A program made the position numbers and the translations under genes. Shown in pieces: positions 34,169-43,800 of a stretch of DNA of 64,000 nucleotides (position 1 is the first letter of the stretch; each line of letters starts with the position of its first letter). The stretch comes from JAGOFO01 sp964522105 (GTDB lineage: Bacteria > Myxococcota_A > UBA9042 > DTJE01), in NCBI GenBank assembly GCA_964522105.1, contig CAZFVA010000002.1, forward strand, positions 143,708 to 207,707, in the 5' to 3' direction. The notes under the pieces were generated by a model, which made no database searches, had not been told where the DNA came from, and worked only from the letters and a program-made list of their open reading frames with translations.

Positions 34169-34594
34169 ATGGGCAAGAAGGTTGTCGGCCAGATCAAGCT
34201 GCACATCCCAGGGGGGAAAGCCACCCCGCAGCCCCCGGTAGGTCCTGCTCTCGGCCAGGCCGGTGCGAACATCATGGAGTTCTGCAAGGCCTTTAATGCC
34301 AGGACCCAGAAAATGGAAGGCTCGACGGTTCCCGTAGTAATTACGGTGTTTTCAGACCGTTCGTTCACTTTCATTACCAAGACGCCCCCGACTTCAGAAC
34401 AGGTGCTTAAGGCAGCTGGTGTGAAGAAGGGATCAGGACGTCCAAACCGGGATAAGGTGGGAAAAATCACCATGGCTCAGGTCGCGGAGATCGCAAAGAA
34501 CAAGATGCCTGACCTATACGCCAAGGACGAGGCGGGGGCTGCCAGGACTGTTGCGGGAACCGCACGGAGCATGGGCATTGACGTCATTGATTGA
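34169..34594 (+). CDS. rplK: 50S ribosomal protein L11
   Basis: AGGAG lies 8 bases before the ATG at 34169. The 141-residue protein starts MGKKVVGQIKLHIPGGKA and has the N-terminal PPVGPALGQAGANIMEFCKAFN signature and the C-terminal rRNA-binding domain with GTARSMGI. L11 forms the GTPase-associated stalk base on 23S rRNA. The frame is open 39 bases further upstream but without a matching site. Confidence 0.99.
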   Translation: MGKKVVGQIKLHIPGGKATPQPPVGPALGQAGANIMEFCKAFNARTQKMEGSTVPVVITVFSDRSFTFITKTPPTSEQVLKAAGVKKGSGRPNRDKVGKITMAQVAEIAKNKMPDLYAKDEAGAARTVAGTARSMGIDVID

Positions 34595-34624
34595 TGTCTG
34601 ATGCGGAAAAGGTGAGGTCGAGAG

Positions 34625-35332
34625 ATGCCTAAGCACGGAAAAAAGTATCGCGAGCTGGCCGCTACGATCGACAAGACCATCAAACTGCCCCTCGATGAGG
34701 CACTTGGTCGCGTTGTTAAAAGCGGTTATGCCAAGTTCAATGAATCAGTTGATATAGCTGTAAGGCTTAACGTCAATCCGCGTCACGCTGACCAGATGGT
34801 CCGTGGCGCCTGCGTGCTTCCTGCCGGTTCCGGTAAGGAAACGCGCGTGCTCGTTTTTGCCAAGGGTGAAAAAGAGCAGGAAGCCCGTGATGCCGGTGCA
34901 GATTATGTCGGTTCTGATGACCTGGCTGAAAAGATTCTTGGTGGCTGGTTCGAATTCGACAAAGCCATCGCTACCCCGAACATGATGGGTGTCGTCGGTC
35001 GCCTCGGTAAGATACTCGGTCCCCGCGGACTGATGCCAAACCCGAAGGTCGGTACCGTTACGATGGACGTCGGTCAGGCGGTCAGGGAATCCAAGGCCGG
35101 TAAGGTCGAGTTCAGAGTTGACAAGAATGGCGTCATTCACACCGCCATCGGTCGGCGTTCGTTCGAGCCCGCCCAGCTCCGCGAGAATTTCATCGCGGTG
35201 CTCGACGCTCTCGTCAAAGCGAAGCCATCGACCGTCAAGGGTGTGTACATGAAGACGATTGCCATCTCCACAACGATGGGTCCCGGTCTGCGGATCGACC
35301 CGACCGATGTGGAAGCGGCGCTCAAGAAGTGA
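34625..35332 (+). CDS. rplA: 50S ribosomal protein L1
   Basis: GAGG precedes the ATG. The protein has 235 residues, the usual length. The L1 motif LGPRGLMPNPKVGTVTMDV is clear. L1 binds the L1 stalk of 23S rRNA and, in many bacteria, represses the rplK-rplA mRNA. It is followed by a structured leader before rplJ. Confidence 0.99.
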   Translation: MPKHGKKYRELAATIDKTIKLPLDEALGRVVKSGYAKFNESVDIAVRLNVNPRHADQMVRGACVLPAGSGKETRVLVFAKGEKEQEARDAGADYVGSDDLAEKILGGWFEFDKAIATPNMMGVVGRLGKILGPRGLMPNPKVGTVTMDVGQAVRESKAGKVEFRVDKNGVIHTAIGRRSFEPAQLRENFIAVLDALVKAKPSTVKGVYMKTIAISTTMGPGLRIDPTDVEAALKK

Positions 35333-35336
35333 TTAG

Positions 35337-35465
35337 TTCGGCCGTAAGGCCGGATTAGTGTCCGCTGCCCGAGAAGTCGGTTCCGGCAAGTCCGGATAAT
35401 CCCGACGGAGGCAAGCTCATGGACGGAACGGTTGTTAATCGTTCTGCTAACCTGCCTCGGGTAGC
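35337..35465 (+). promoter_or_regulatory. Structured leader before rplJ, candidate L10(L12)4 autoregulatory site
   Basis: Three structures can be read. A 7-pair hairpin with GTAA tetraloop lies at 35337-35354. A long-range stem joins GCTGCCCGAG (35364-35373) and CTCGGGTAGC (35456-35465). An inner hairpin GAACG/CGTTC occurs at 35426-35444. GAGGCA (35408-35413) could instead pair with TGCCTC (35453-35458), which overlaps the long stem, so two states may exist. The position matches the L10-leader by which L10-L12 represses its own mRNA in many bacteria. The motif itself was not verified. Confidence 0.6.
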
Positions 35466-35500
35466 TGCTGAATCGGAGTCAAGCGACTGGGAGTATCGAG

Positions 35501-36034
35501 ATGAACCTTGAGCAGAAGAAACAGAGTGTTGATGAACTCAAGGACCTCATGGACTCAGCGCGGGCTACGGTGATGCTCTCCCACAGCGGCCTTACGGTCG
35601 AAGAGGTAACTGAGTTCCGGCGTGCCCTCAGGGCATATGGATCGGGACTTAAGGTCTTCAAGAACACTTTGCTCGAGCGTGCCATTGCTGGTACCCCGTA
35701 TGAAGTGATCTACAAAGACGCCCTCAAAGGACCACTGGCAGTTGCCCATACTACTACTGACGCCGCAGGAATGGCGAAGGCAGTGGTGGCATTTGTCAAG
35801 GGTCGGAAGAACATTACCGTAATCGGCGGGAGTCTTGGTGAAGGGCGTATGAACGAGAGCCAGCTTAAGGCTCTGTCCGAACTGCCCTCCATTGAGGTTC
35901 TGCGGGGTACCCTTCTGGGGGCCCTGGTCGGTGTACCCAAAAAGCTCCTGGGAATTTTCCAGGCGCCTGGAAGGGACATGGTTGGCGTGCTCGCTGCCCG
36001 CGAAAGGCAGCTCGGAGAGCAGGCTGAGGCATAG
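35501..36034 (+). CDS. rplJ: 50S ribosomal protein L10
   Basis: GGGAG lies before the ATG. The 177-residue protein shows L10 features: an N-terminal RNA-binding domain with VMLSHSGLTVEEVTEFRRALR and KNTLLERA, and a C-terminal helix that binds L7/L12 dimers (residues 140-177). L10 is the base of the ribosomal stalk. The long leader upstream suggests feedback control by the L10-L12 complex. Confidence 0.98.
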   Translation: MNLEQKKQSVDELKDLMDSARATVMLSHSGLTVEEVTEFRRALRAYGSGLKVFKNTLLERAIAGTPYEVIYKDALKGPLAVAHTTTDAAGMAKAVVAFVKGRKNITVIGGSLGEGRMNESQLKALSELPSIEVLRGTLLGALVGVPKKLLGIFQAPGRDMVGVLAARERQLGEQAEA

Positions 36035-36112
36035 GTTGGTTAGTTTCTATGGGTTTGCGCCGTGCAACCGTATTTTCCGGTAACGGCTGACCAGGTAACA
36101 AGGAGATTTCAA

Positions 36113-36499
36113 ATGGCGGACATCACGAAAGAACAGGTAAAAGATTTTCTCAGCAAGATGACAGTTCTCGAACTGGCTGACCTCACAAAGGAACTCGAGA
36201 CGCTCTGGGGCGTTACTGCTGCTGCACCGATGGCCATGGCCGCTGCGCCTGTCGCCGCCGCCGCTGAAGCCGTTGAAGCTCAGACCGAGTTTGACGTTAT
36301 TCTGAAGGGTTTCGATGCCGACAAGAAAATCGCCGTCATCAAGGAAATCCGCACCATCGTAGCCGGTCTTGGTCTGAAGGAAGCGAAGGAATTCGTCGAA
36401 GCAGCTCCCAAGGTTGTCAAAGAAGGCGCGACCAAGGAAGAAGCCGAAGACATCAAAAAGAAGCTGGAAGCCGCAGGCGGCCAGGTCGAAGTCAAGTAA
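36113..36499 (+). CDS. rplL: 50S ribosomal protein L7/L12
   Basis: AAGGAG lies 8 bases before the ATG at 36113. The 128-residue protein has the N-terminal dimer domain, an Ala-rich hinge (AAAPMAMAAAPVAAAAEA) and the C-terminal domain with VIKEIRTIVAGLGLKEAKEFVEAAPKVVKEG. It forms the flexible ribosomal stalk that recruits GTPases. It lies 78 bases after rplJ and before a strong hairpin leading to rpoB. Confidence 0.99.
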   Translation: MADITKEQVKDFLSKMTVLELADLTKELETLWGVTAAAPMAMAAAPVAAAAEAVEAQTEFDVILKGFDADKKIAVIKEIRTIVAGLGLKEAKEFVEAAPKVVKEGATKEEAEDIKKKLEAAGGQVEVK

Positions 36500-36532
36500 G
36501 GCAGCAGCGGACCACTTGGTTCGTCAGGTCGG

Positions 36533-36558
36533 CGCCTGCCGGGATTTCCCGGCGGGCG
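36533..36558 (+). terminator. Strong hairpin between rplL and rpoB (attenuator)
   Basis: CGCCTGCCGGG and CCCGGCGGGCG pair over 11 positions (one T-G) around ATTT. There is no T-run, so it would act as an attenuator or RNA-processing site, as in the rplL-rpoB spacer of E. coli, and lower rpoBC output relative to rplJL. Confidence 0.6.
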
Positions 36559-36667
36559 TCCGGCCTTTTGCCGTCTGACCATACGGTCATGCGGTTGGTG
36601 GCTGTGGATACCCCGTTTTCCATGGACACTATTGATCGATCAATCTTCACAAGGTGGAAGGGCCAGG

Positions 36668-39600
36668 ATGAGTGTAACCACGAAACCCAATGGGCTGAAA
36701 ACACGCTGCAGCTTCGCAAGGATTCCAGAGGCCACTGTCGTCCCTGACCTGATCAGGGTGCAGAAGGAATCCTATGAAAGGTTTCTTCAGAAAGATACCC
36801 CGAACGAGAAGCGCGGAGATTTCGGACTTCACGGCATCTTCAAAAGCATTTTTCCGATCGGGGATTATAACAAGACAGCCACCCTTGAATATAAGGGCTA
36901 TGTCCTGGATGAACCTAAGTATGACGTGGAAGAATGTCGGCAGCGCGGCATAACGTTCGCCGCCCCGATGCGCGTTACTGTTCAGCTCGTGATGTGGGAC
37001 GTTGACCCGGACACGGCAGTCCGTGAAATCCGTGACATCAAAGAGCAGGAAGTTTATTTCGGGGAAATTCCCCTGATGACCGAGCAGGGCACGTTCATTA
37101 TCAACGGCGCCGAACGCGTTGTAGTGAGCCAGCTTCACCGGTCGCCAGGTGTTTTCTTTGAGAACGACAAAGGTCGTACTCATGCCTCGGGAAAGCTTCT
37201 TTATTCAGCCCGTATTATCCCGAACCGCGGATCCTGGGTCGATTTCGAATTCGATCACAAGGATATTCTGTGGGTAAGGATTGACCGCAGGCGCAAAATT
37301 CATGCAACAGTCCTTCTGAAGGCACTGGGCTATTCTTCACATGACATCCTGGATCGCTTCTACAGCACCGTCGGCGTCAGAATGACAACCGATGGCAAGC
37401 TGATGCTGAAGGTAGATGCCAGGACTCTTGAAGGGCAGCGCCTGAAGGTCGACGTGCTGGATCCGGAAACCGGCAAAGTTCTTATCCGCAAGGGTGACAA
37501 GCTTGGTCGCTTCCGCCTGAAAAAGGTCATTGAAGCTGGAATCGAAGAACTGTTGATGTCTGATGAAGACATTGTCGGCTCGGTTTTCGGCGATGACATT
37601 GTCGATGAAAATACCGGTGAGATCATTTTCGAATGTAACGAAGAGATCACCGAGAAGGCACTGGCCAAGCTTCGGGAAGGCGATCTTGAACGTCAGGTGA
37701 AGATTCTTCACATCGACGGTATCAGCGCCGGCCCGTACCTTAGAAATACTCTTCTGGCTGACAAGGTATCAACGCCTCTGGAAGCTGCTGTGGAAATCTA
37801 CCGCAGACAGCGTCCCGGCGACCCGACCAGTCCGGAACAGGCCCGTGCATATTTCAACAGTCTGTTCTTCTCGAGCGCCAGATATGACCTTTCGCAGGTC
37901 GGCCGCTTGAAGATGAACTTCAAGTTCAACCAGAAAGTGCCTCTGGACCAGACAACTCTGCTCCGCGAGGACTTTTTCAATGTCGTGCAGTACCTGCTTG
38001 ACCTCAGAATGAGTGCGCAGAGTGCAAGGGTTGACGACATCGATCAGCTTTCCAACCGCCGTGTTCGTGCGGTCGGCGAATTGATGGAAAACCAGTTCCG
38101 TATCGGCATGGTCAGAATGGAACGCGCCATCCGTGAAAAGATGACGATGTCCCCTGATCTTGCAACGATGATGCCGCACGACCTGGTAAACGCGAAGCCG
38201 GTTTCCGCAGTGCTCAAGGAGTACTTCGGCGCCTCTCAGCTTTCCCAGTTCATGGACCAGACGAACCCGCTTTCAGAAATCACGAACAAGCGTCGCCTTT
38301 CAGCCCTCGGGCCGGGCGGACTTACCCGTGATCGCGCTGGATTTGAAGTTCGCGACGTTCATGCGACCCATTACGGTCGCGTGTGCCCGATTGAAACTCC
38401 CGAAGGTCCGAACATCGGTCTGATTTCGTCTCTTTCCACTTATGCCAGGGTCAATGACTTCGGCTTCATCGAAACGCCTTATCGCAAGGTTATTGACCGC
38501 CTGGTCACCGATGAAGTCATTTACATGACGGCCATGGAAGAAGAGGACGAGTCGATCGCTCAGGCTGACGTTACCCTTGATGCGGACGGTCGCATTCTTG
38601 GTGACTCTGTTGTGGCCCGTCGTAATGAAGAATACCCGGCCGTTTCGCCTGATGACGTTACGCTGATTGACGTGTCTCCGGCCCAGTTGGTGTCGGTCGC
38701 AGCCGCTCTTGTTCCGTTCCTGGAACACGATGATGCGAACCGTGCATTGATGGGCGCGAACATGATGCGCCAGGGCGTTCCGCTTGTCAGGGCGCAGGCC
38801 CCGATCGTCGGTACAGGTCTTGAGTGGGTAGTCGCCCGCGATTCCGGTGTCATGCTTTACGCAAAGCATGACGGTATTGTCGAGTCTGTAGATGCCAACA
38901 GAATAGTTGTGCGTCGGACCGGCGATGACATCGACGGCGAAACGCTGACGCCTGATATCTACTCGCTGACGAAGTACCGCCGCTCGAACCAGAACACCTG
39001 TATCAATCAGAGGCCTCTTGTTCGCAAGGGTCAGAAGATTGTGAAGGCTCAGGTTCTGGCAGATGGCGCAGCTACCGAACAGGGCGAACTCGCTCTTGGT
39101 CAGAACGTCGTTGTCGCATTCATGCCGTGGGGCGGCTACAACTTCGAAGATTCGATCCTGATGTCCGAGAGGATCGTCCAGCAGGACTTCTTCACTTCGA
39201 TCCATATTGAAGAATTTGAGTGCGTCTCTCGCGACACCAAGCTGGGTCGTGAAGAAATTACTCAGGATATTCCTAACGTTTCGGAAGAAGCCCTGTCTGA
39301 CCTCGATGCCAGCGGTATCGTCCGCATCGGTGCCGAAGTCACGACCGGCAATATCCTTGTCGGAAAGATTACGCCGAAGGGTGAAACTCAGCTTTCGCCT
39401 GAAGAAAAACTTCTGCGCGCAATCTTTGGCGAGAAGGCCGCTGACGTTAAGGATTCGTCGCTTCGGGTTCCGCCCGGCGTAACCGGTATTGTTGTCGGCG
39501 CAAAGGTGTTTTCACGCAAGGGCGCTGAAAAAGACGACCGTACACGGGAACTCGAGGACATCGAAGAAGCCTCGATGCTCAAGGATCGTGATGACGAAAT

Positions 39601-40801
39601 GCGTGTCATGGCCCGCGCCATGAAGGAACGCCTTGTTATCATGCTTGATGGGGGCGTCGCTTCAGCTGTAGTAACAAATTCAAAGGGCGATACGGTCATC
39701 AAGAAGAACGCCAAACTGAAGGCGGACGAATTGATGAAATTCCCGGTAGATATCCTTGGTCAGATCAGACTTGAGGATGAAGCTTCGGAATACCGTGTTC
39801 GTCAGCTCATTGACGTCATGAACGCCCAGAAAGCCTTGATTTCGCAGAAGTTCGCCGAAAAGATCGCCCGCATGAAGCGTGGTGATGAACTTCAGCCCGG
39901 CGTTATCAAGACGATCAAGGTTTATGTCGCGATCAAGCGCAAGATTCAGCCTGGTGACAAGCTTGCAGGACGCCACGGAAACAAGGGTGTTCTTTCAAGA
40001 ATTCTGCCTATCGAAGATATGCCGTATCTGGCTGACGGTCGCGCCGTTGACGTGGTGTTGAACCCCCTTGGCGTTCCTTCCCGAATGAACGTTGGTCAGA
40101 TTCTTGAGTCTCACCTCGGCTGGGCCGCCCGCGAGATGAGTCAGAAGATAGCAGGACTCGTCGAGGCCGGTGGCTTGAAGCCGCTTCGTGACAAGTTCAT
40201 GAAGTTGTTCACGACCCCGACAATGAAGAAGATCATTGATGACTTGGAAGACAGCGAACTGATTGATTTTGCAAAGCAGTTCACGACGACCGGTATTCCG
40301 GTCGGGTCCCCGGTTTTCGATGGTGCGCATGAGTCCGAAATCAAGCTGTGGCTTGAAGAAGCCGGCCTTGCGACACACGGTAAGACGACGTTGTTTGACG
40401 GACGCACAGGCGAGCCGTTCGATTCCGAAGTCACCGTCGGTATCATGTATGTCATGAAGCTGCATCACCTCGTTGACGAGAAGATGCATGCACGTTCCAC
40501 CGGGCCGTACTCACTTGTTACGCAGCAGCCGCTCGGCGGAAAGGCCCAGTTCGGTGGTCAGCGTATCGGTGAAATGGAAGTGTGGGCGTTCGAAGCTTAT
40601 GGCGCCGCATATGCCCTTCAGGAAGTTCTTACCGTTAAGTCTGATGACGTAGCGGGACGTACAGCGACCTACGACTCAATCGTCAAGGGTGAATATAACG
40701 TCCATGCCGGCCTGCCGGAAGTGTTCAACGTTCTTCTCAAGGAACTGAAGTCCCTTGCGATTGACGCGCAACTTCTTGAGGCTGACCAGATCCAGGTGTG
40801 A
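36668..40801 (+). CDS. rpoB: DNA-directed RNA polymerase subunit beta
   Basis: The start is the ATG at 36668 with GGAAGG about 8 bases upstream; a TTG at 36632 is in frame but less likely. The 1377-residue protein contains the usual beta blocks, including SQFMDQTNPLSEITNKRRLSALGPGGLTRDRAGFEVRDVH (rifampicin-binding region), GRVCPIETPEGPNIGLI, and the C-terminal GKAQFGGQR(I)GEMEVWAFEAYGA. Rifampicin contact residues look wild type. The beta subunit forms half of the catalytic cleft. It is followed by rpoC 45 bases later. Confidence 0.99.
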   Translation: MSVTTKPNGLKTRCSFARIPEATVVPDLIRVQKESYERFLQKDTPNEKRGDFGLHGIFKSIFPIGDYNKTATLEYKGYVLDEPKYDVEECRQRGITFAAPMRVTVQLVMWDVDPDTAVREIRDIKEQEVYFGEIPLMTEQGTFIINGAERVVVSQLHRSPGVFFENDKGRTHASGKLLYSARIIPNRGSWVDFEFDHKDILWVRIDRRRKIHATVLLKALGYSSHDILDRFYSTVGVRMTTDGKLMLKVDARTLEGQRLKVDVLDPETGKVLIRKGDKLGRFRLKKVIEAGIEELLMSDEDIVGSVFGDDIVDENTGEIIFECNEEITEKALAKLREGDLERQVKILHIDGISAGPYLRNTLLADKVSTPLEAAVEIYRRQRPGDPTSPEQARAYFNSLFFSSARYDLSQVGRLKMNFKFNQKVPLDQTTLLREDFFNVVQYLLDLRMSAQSARVDDIDQLSNRRVRAVGELMENQFRIGMVRMERAIREKMTMSPDLATMMPHDLVNAKPVSAVLKEYFGASQLSQFMDQTNPLSEITNKRRLSALGPGGLTRDRAGFEVRDVHATHYGRVCPIETPEGPNIGLISSLSTYARVNDFGFIETPYRKVIDRLVTDEVIYMTAMEEEDESIAQADVTLDADGRILGDSVVARRNEEYPAVSPDDVTLIDVSPAQLVSVAAALVPFLEHDDANRALMGANMMRQGVPLVRAQAPIVGTGLEWVVARDSGVMLYAKHDGIVESVDANRIVVRRTGDDIDGETLTPDIYSLTKYRRSNQNTCINQRPLVRKGQKIVKAQVLADGAATEQGELALGQNVVVAFMPWGGYNFEDSILMSERIVQQDFFTSIHIEEFECVSRDTKLGREEITQDIPNVSEEALSDLDASGIVRIGAEVTTGNILVGKITPKGETQLSPEEKLLRAIFGEKAADVKDSSLRVPPGVTGIVVGAKVFSRKGAEKDDRTRELEDIEEASMLKDRDDEMRVMARAMKERLVIMLDGGVASAVVTNSKGDTVIKKNAKLKADELMKFPVDILGQIRLEDEASEYRVRQLIDVMNAQKALISQKFAEKIARMKRGDELQPGVIKTIKVYVAIKRKIQPGDKLAGRHGNKGVLSRILPIEDMPYLADGRAVDVVLNPLGVPSRMNVGQILESHLGWAAREMSQKIAGLVEAGGLKPLRDKFMKLFTTPTMKKIIDDLEDSELIDFAKQFTTTGIPVGSPVFDGAHESEIKLWLEEAGLATHGKTTLFDGRTGEPFDSEVTVGIMYVMKLHHLVDEKMHARSTGPYSLVTQQPLGGKAQFGGQRIGEMEVWAFEAYGAAYALQEVLTVKSDDVAGRTATYDSIVKGEYNVHAGLPEVFNVLLKELKSLAIDAQLLEADQIQV

Positions 40802-40846
40802 TTCTGACGCGTCGGTTTCGTAACGACGCGTTTTCAGGAGGTGGCC

Positions 40847-43800
40847 GTGAAGGACATGTTCACCGTTTTCGAAAGGCCGCGGGATCCTCTTTTGATTGAG
40901 GGGATGCGTCTGGCCCTGGCCTCGCCAAAAACTATCCTTGGATGGTCGTACGGCGAAGTGAAGAAGCCGGAAACAATTAATTACCGCACGTTCAAGCCTG
41001 AACGGGACGGACTCTTCTGCGCGAAGATTTTCGGGCCTGTGAAAGACTATGAGTGCAATTGCGGGCGTTACAAAAGACTGAAGCATCGCGGTGTCGTCTG
41101 TGAAAAGTGCGGCGTCGAGGTTATCCAGTCCAAGGTGCGCCGTGAAAGAATGGGTCATATTACGCTGGCTTCGCCGGTGGCCCATATCTGGTTTCTGAAA
41201 TCGATTCCGAGTCGAATCGGCAACGTACTTGATATCACACTGAAAGACCTTGAAAAAGTTCTTTACTGTGTGGCGTACGTCGTGATTGATCCGGGAATCG
41301 TTGATGAACTCAGCATCACCGAAGTTCTGTCCGAAGAGCGCTACGAAGAACTGCTCGAGAAGTACGGCGAAGGCGCATTCACTGCCGGAATGGGCGCTGA
41401 AGCCATTCGCACACTTCTTGAAAATATTGACGTTGAAACCGAGGCCGGGAAGATCCGCGCCGAAGTCAAAGAGACAACGTCCGACGCCAAACTGAAGAAG
41501 CTGTCCAAGCGTCTGAAGGTCGTCGAGGCACTGCGCGATTCCGGAAACAGGCCCGAGTGGATGATTCTGAAGAATCTGCCGGTTCTGCCGCCGGATCTGC
41601 GGCCGCTCGTTCCGCTTGATGGCGGACGTTTTGCTACGTCCGATCTGAACGACCTGTACCGTCGCGTTATCAACCGCAACAACCGTCTGAAGAAGCTGAT
41701 GGAACTGAATGCGCCGGAGATCATCATCCGCAACGAAAAGCGCATGCTCCAGGAAGCGGTTGACGCACTGTTTGATAACGGCAGACGTGGCAAGGTCATT
41801 ACCGGTACCAACCGCCGCCCCCTGAAGTCACTTTCAGACATGCTGAAAGGAAAGCAGGGTCGCTTCCGTCAGAACCTGCTCGGAAAGCGCGTTGACTACT
41901 CCGGTCGTTCCGTCATCGTCGTCGGCCCTGAACTGAAGCTGCACCAGTGCGGTCTTCCGAAGAAAATGGCGCTTGAACTGTTCAAGCCGTTCATTTTCAA
42001 CAAGCTGGAAGAACGTGGTTACGCTCAGACAATCAAGACCGCTAAGAAGATGGTCGAAGAAGAAAATCCGGTTGTGTGGGACATCCTCGAGGAGGTTTCC
42101 CGTGAACATCCGGTGCTTCTGAACCGCGCACCGACCCTTCACCGCCTTGGTATGCAGGCGTTCGAGCCTGTACTGATTGAAGGCAAGGCAATTCAGCTTC
42201 ATCCGCTGGTTTGCGCCGCCTACAACGCCGACTTCGACGGTGACCAGATGGCCGTCCATCTTCCGCTCTCGCTTGAGTCGCAGATGGAAGCCCGCGTCCT
42301 GATGATGTCTTCAAACAACATCCTGAAGCCGGCAGACGGTCGTTCAGTTATCACACCTTCCCAGGACATCGTTCTGGGCATGTACTACACGACCCGCGAA
42401 CGCCCCGGGGCCCACGGCGAAGGCCGCAGCTTCTCGAGTCCCGAGGAAGTCCGTGTTGCGTACGATGCTGCTGATATCGAAATTCAGGCGAAGATTAAGG
42501 TCAGAATCGACGGTAAGCTGATCGATACAACGGTCGGTCGCACGCTTCTGAAAGAAATCGTGCCGTCGTCGATCCCCTTCAATCTGTACAACCGCGTCAT
42601 GGACAAGAAGGCCCTTGCGAACCTGATTGACGAGACCTATCGCAATTGCGGTTCCAAGGATACCGTCATCCTGGCTGACCGGATCAGAACCTGGGGTTAC
42701 ACACAGGCAACCCGCGCCGGTATTTCCATCAGCTCGGACGACATGGTCATCCCGGTTGAAAAGAAAGACATCATTGACAAGGCCAGGGCTAAGATTCAGG
42801 ACATTCAAAATCAGTACCAGGAAGGATCAATCACCGACGGTGAAAAGTCCAACAAGGTCATTGATGCATGGTCCAGCGCAGCCGATGAAGTCGCCAAGAA
42901 GATGATGGACGGTATCGCGAACGACTACGTTGAAATTGACGGCGAAGTTCGTAAGGTCCCGTCAATGAACCCGATTTTCATCATGGCCGATTCCGGTGCC
43001 CGAGGCTCTGCCATGCAGATGCGTCAGCTCGCCGGTATGCGCGGTCTGATGGCGAAACCGTCCGGCGAAATCATGGAAACGCCAATTATCGCGAACTTCC
43101 GTGAAGGCCTGTCGGTTCTTGAATACTTCATTTCGACCCACGGTGCCCGCAAAGGTCTGGCCGATACGGCCCTCAAGACAGCAAACGCCGGTTACCTGAC
43201 CAGACGTCTCGTTGACGTTGCTCAGGATCTGGTTGTGTCCGAGTACGACTGCGGAACGCTGGACTCTGTTGAAGTTTCAGCCCTTGTTCACGGCGGCGAA
43301 ATCCGCGAGCCCCTGTACGACCGTATCATCGGCCGTGTGGCAATTGACGACATCATGGATCCGTACACTCCGGACCGCATCATCGTCAAGGCCAACCAGG
43401 AGATCAAGGAAGAGGAAGCCAAGGAAATCATTGATGCCGGCGTGGAACGCGTAAGTGTCAGATCTGTTCTGACCTGCCGCACCAAGATCGGTTGCTGCGT
43501 CCTTTGTTATGGCCGCGACCTTGCAAGAGGCCGTCTGGTCAACATCGGCGAAGCCGTTGGTATCATGGCCGCCCAGTCAATCGGTGAACCTGGTACTCAG
43601 CTTACGATGCGTACGTTCCACATCGGTGGTACGGCCCGCGTCTCCGAGCAGAGCTCCCTGGAAACCCGCAAGCCTGGTAAGGTCAAGTTCGTTGATCTGA
43701 TTACAGCTGAACGGCGCAGTGGCGAGCTGGTCATCATGAATCGTAACGGTGAAATCACCATTACGGATGATCAGGGCCGCGAGCGTGAAAAGTATCCCGT

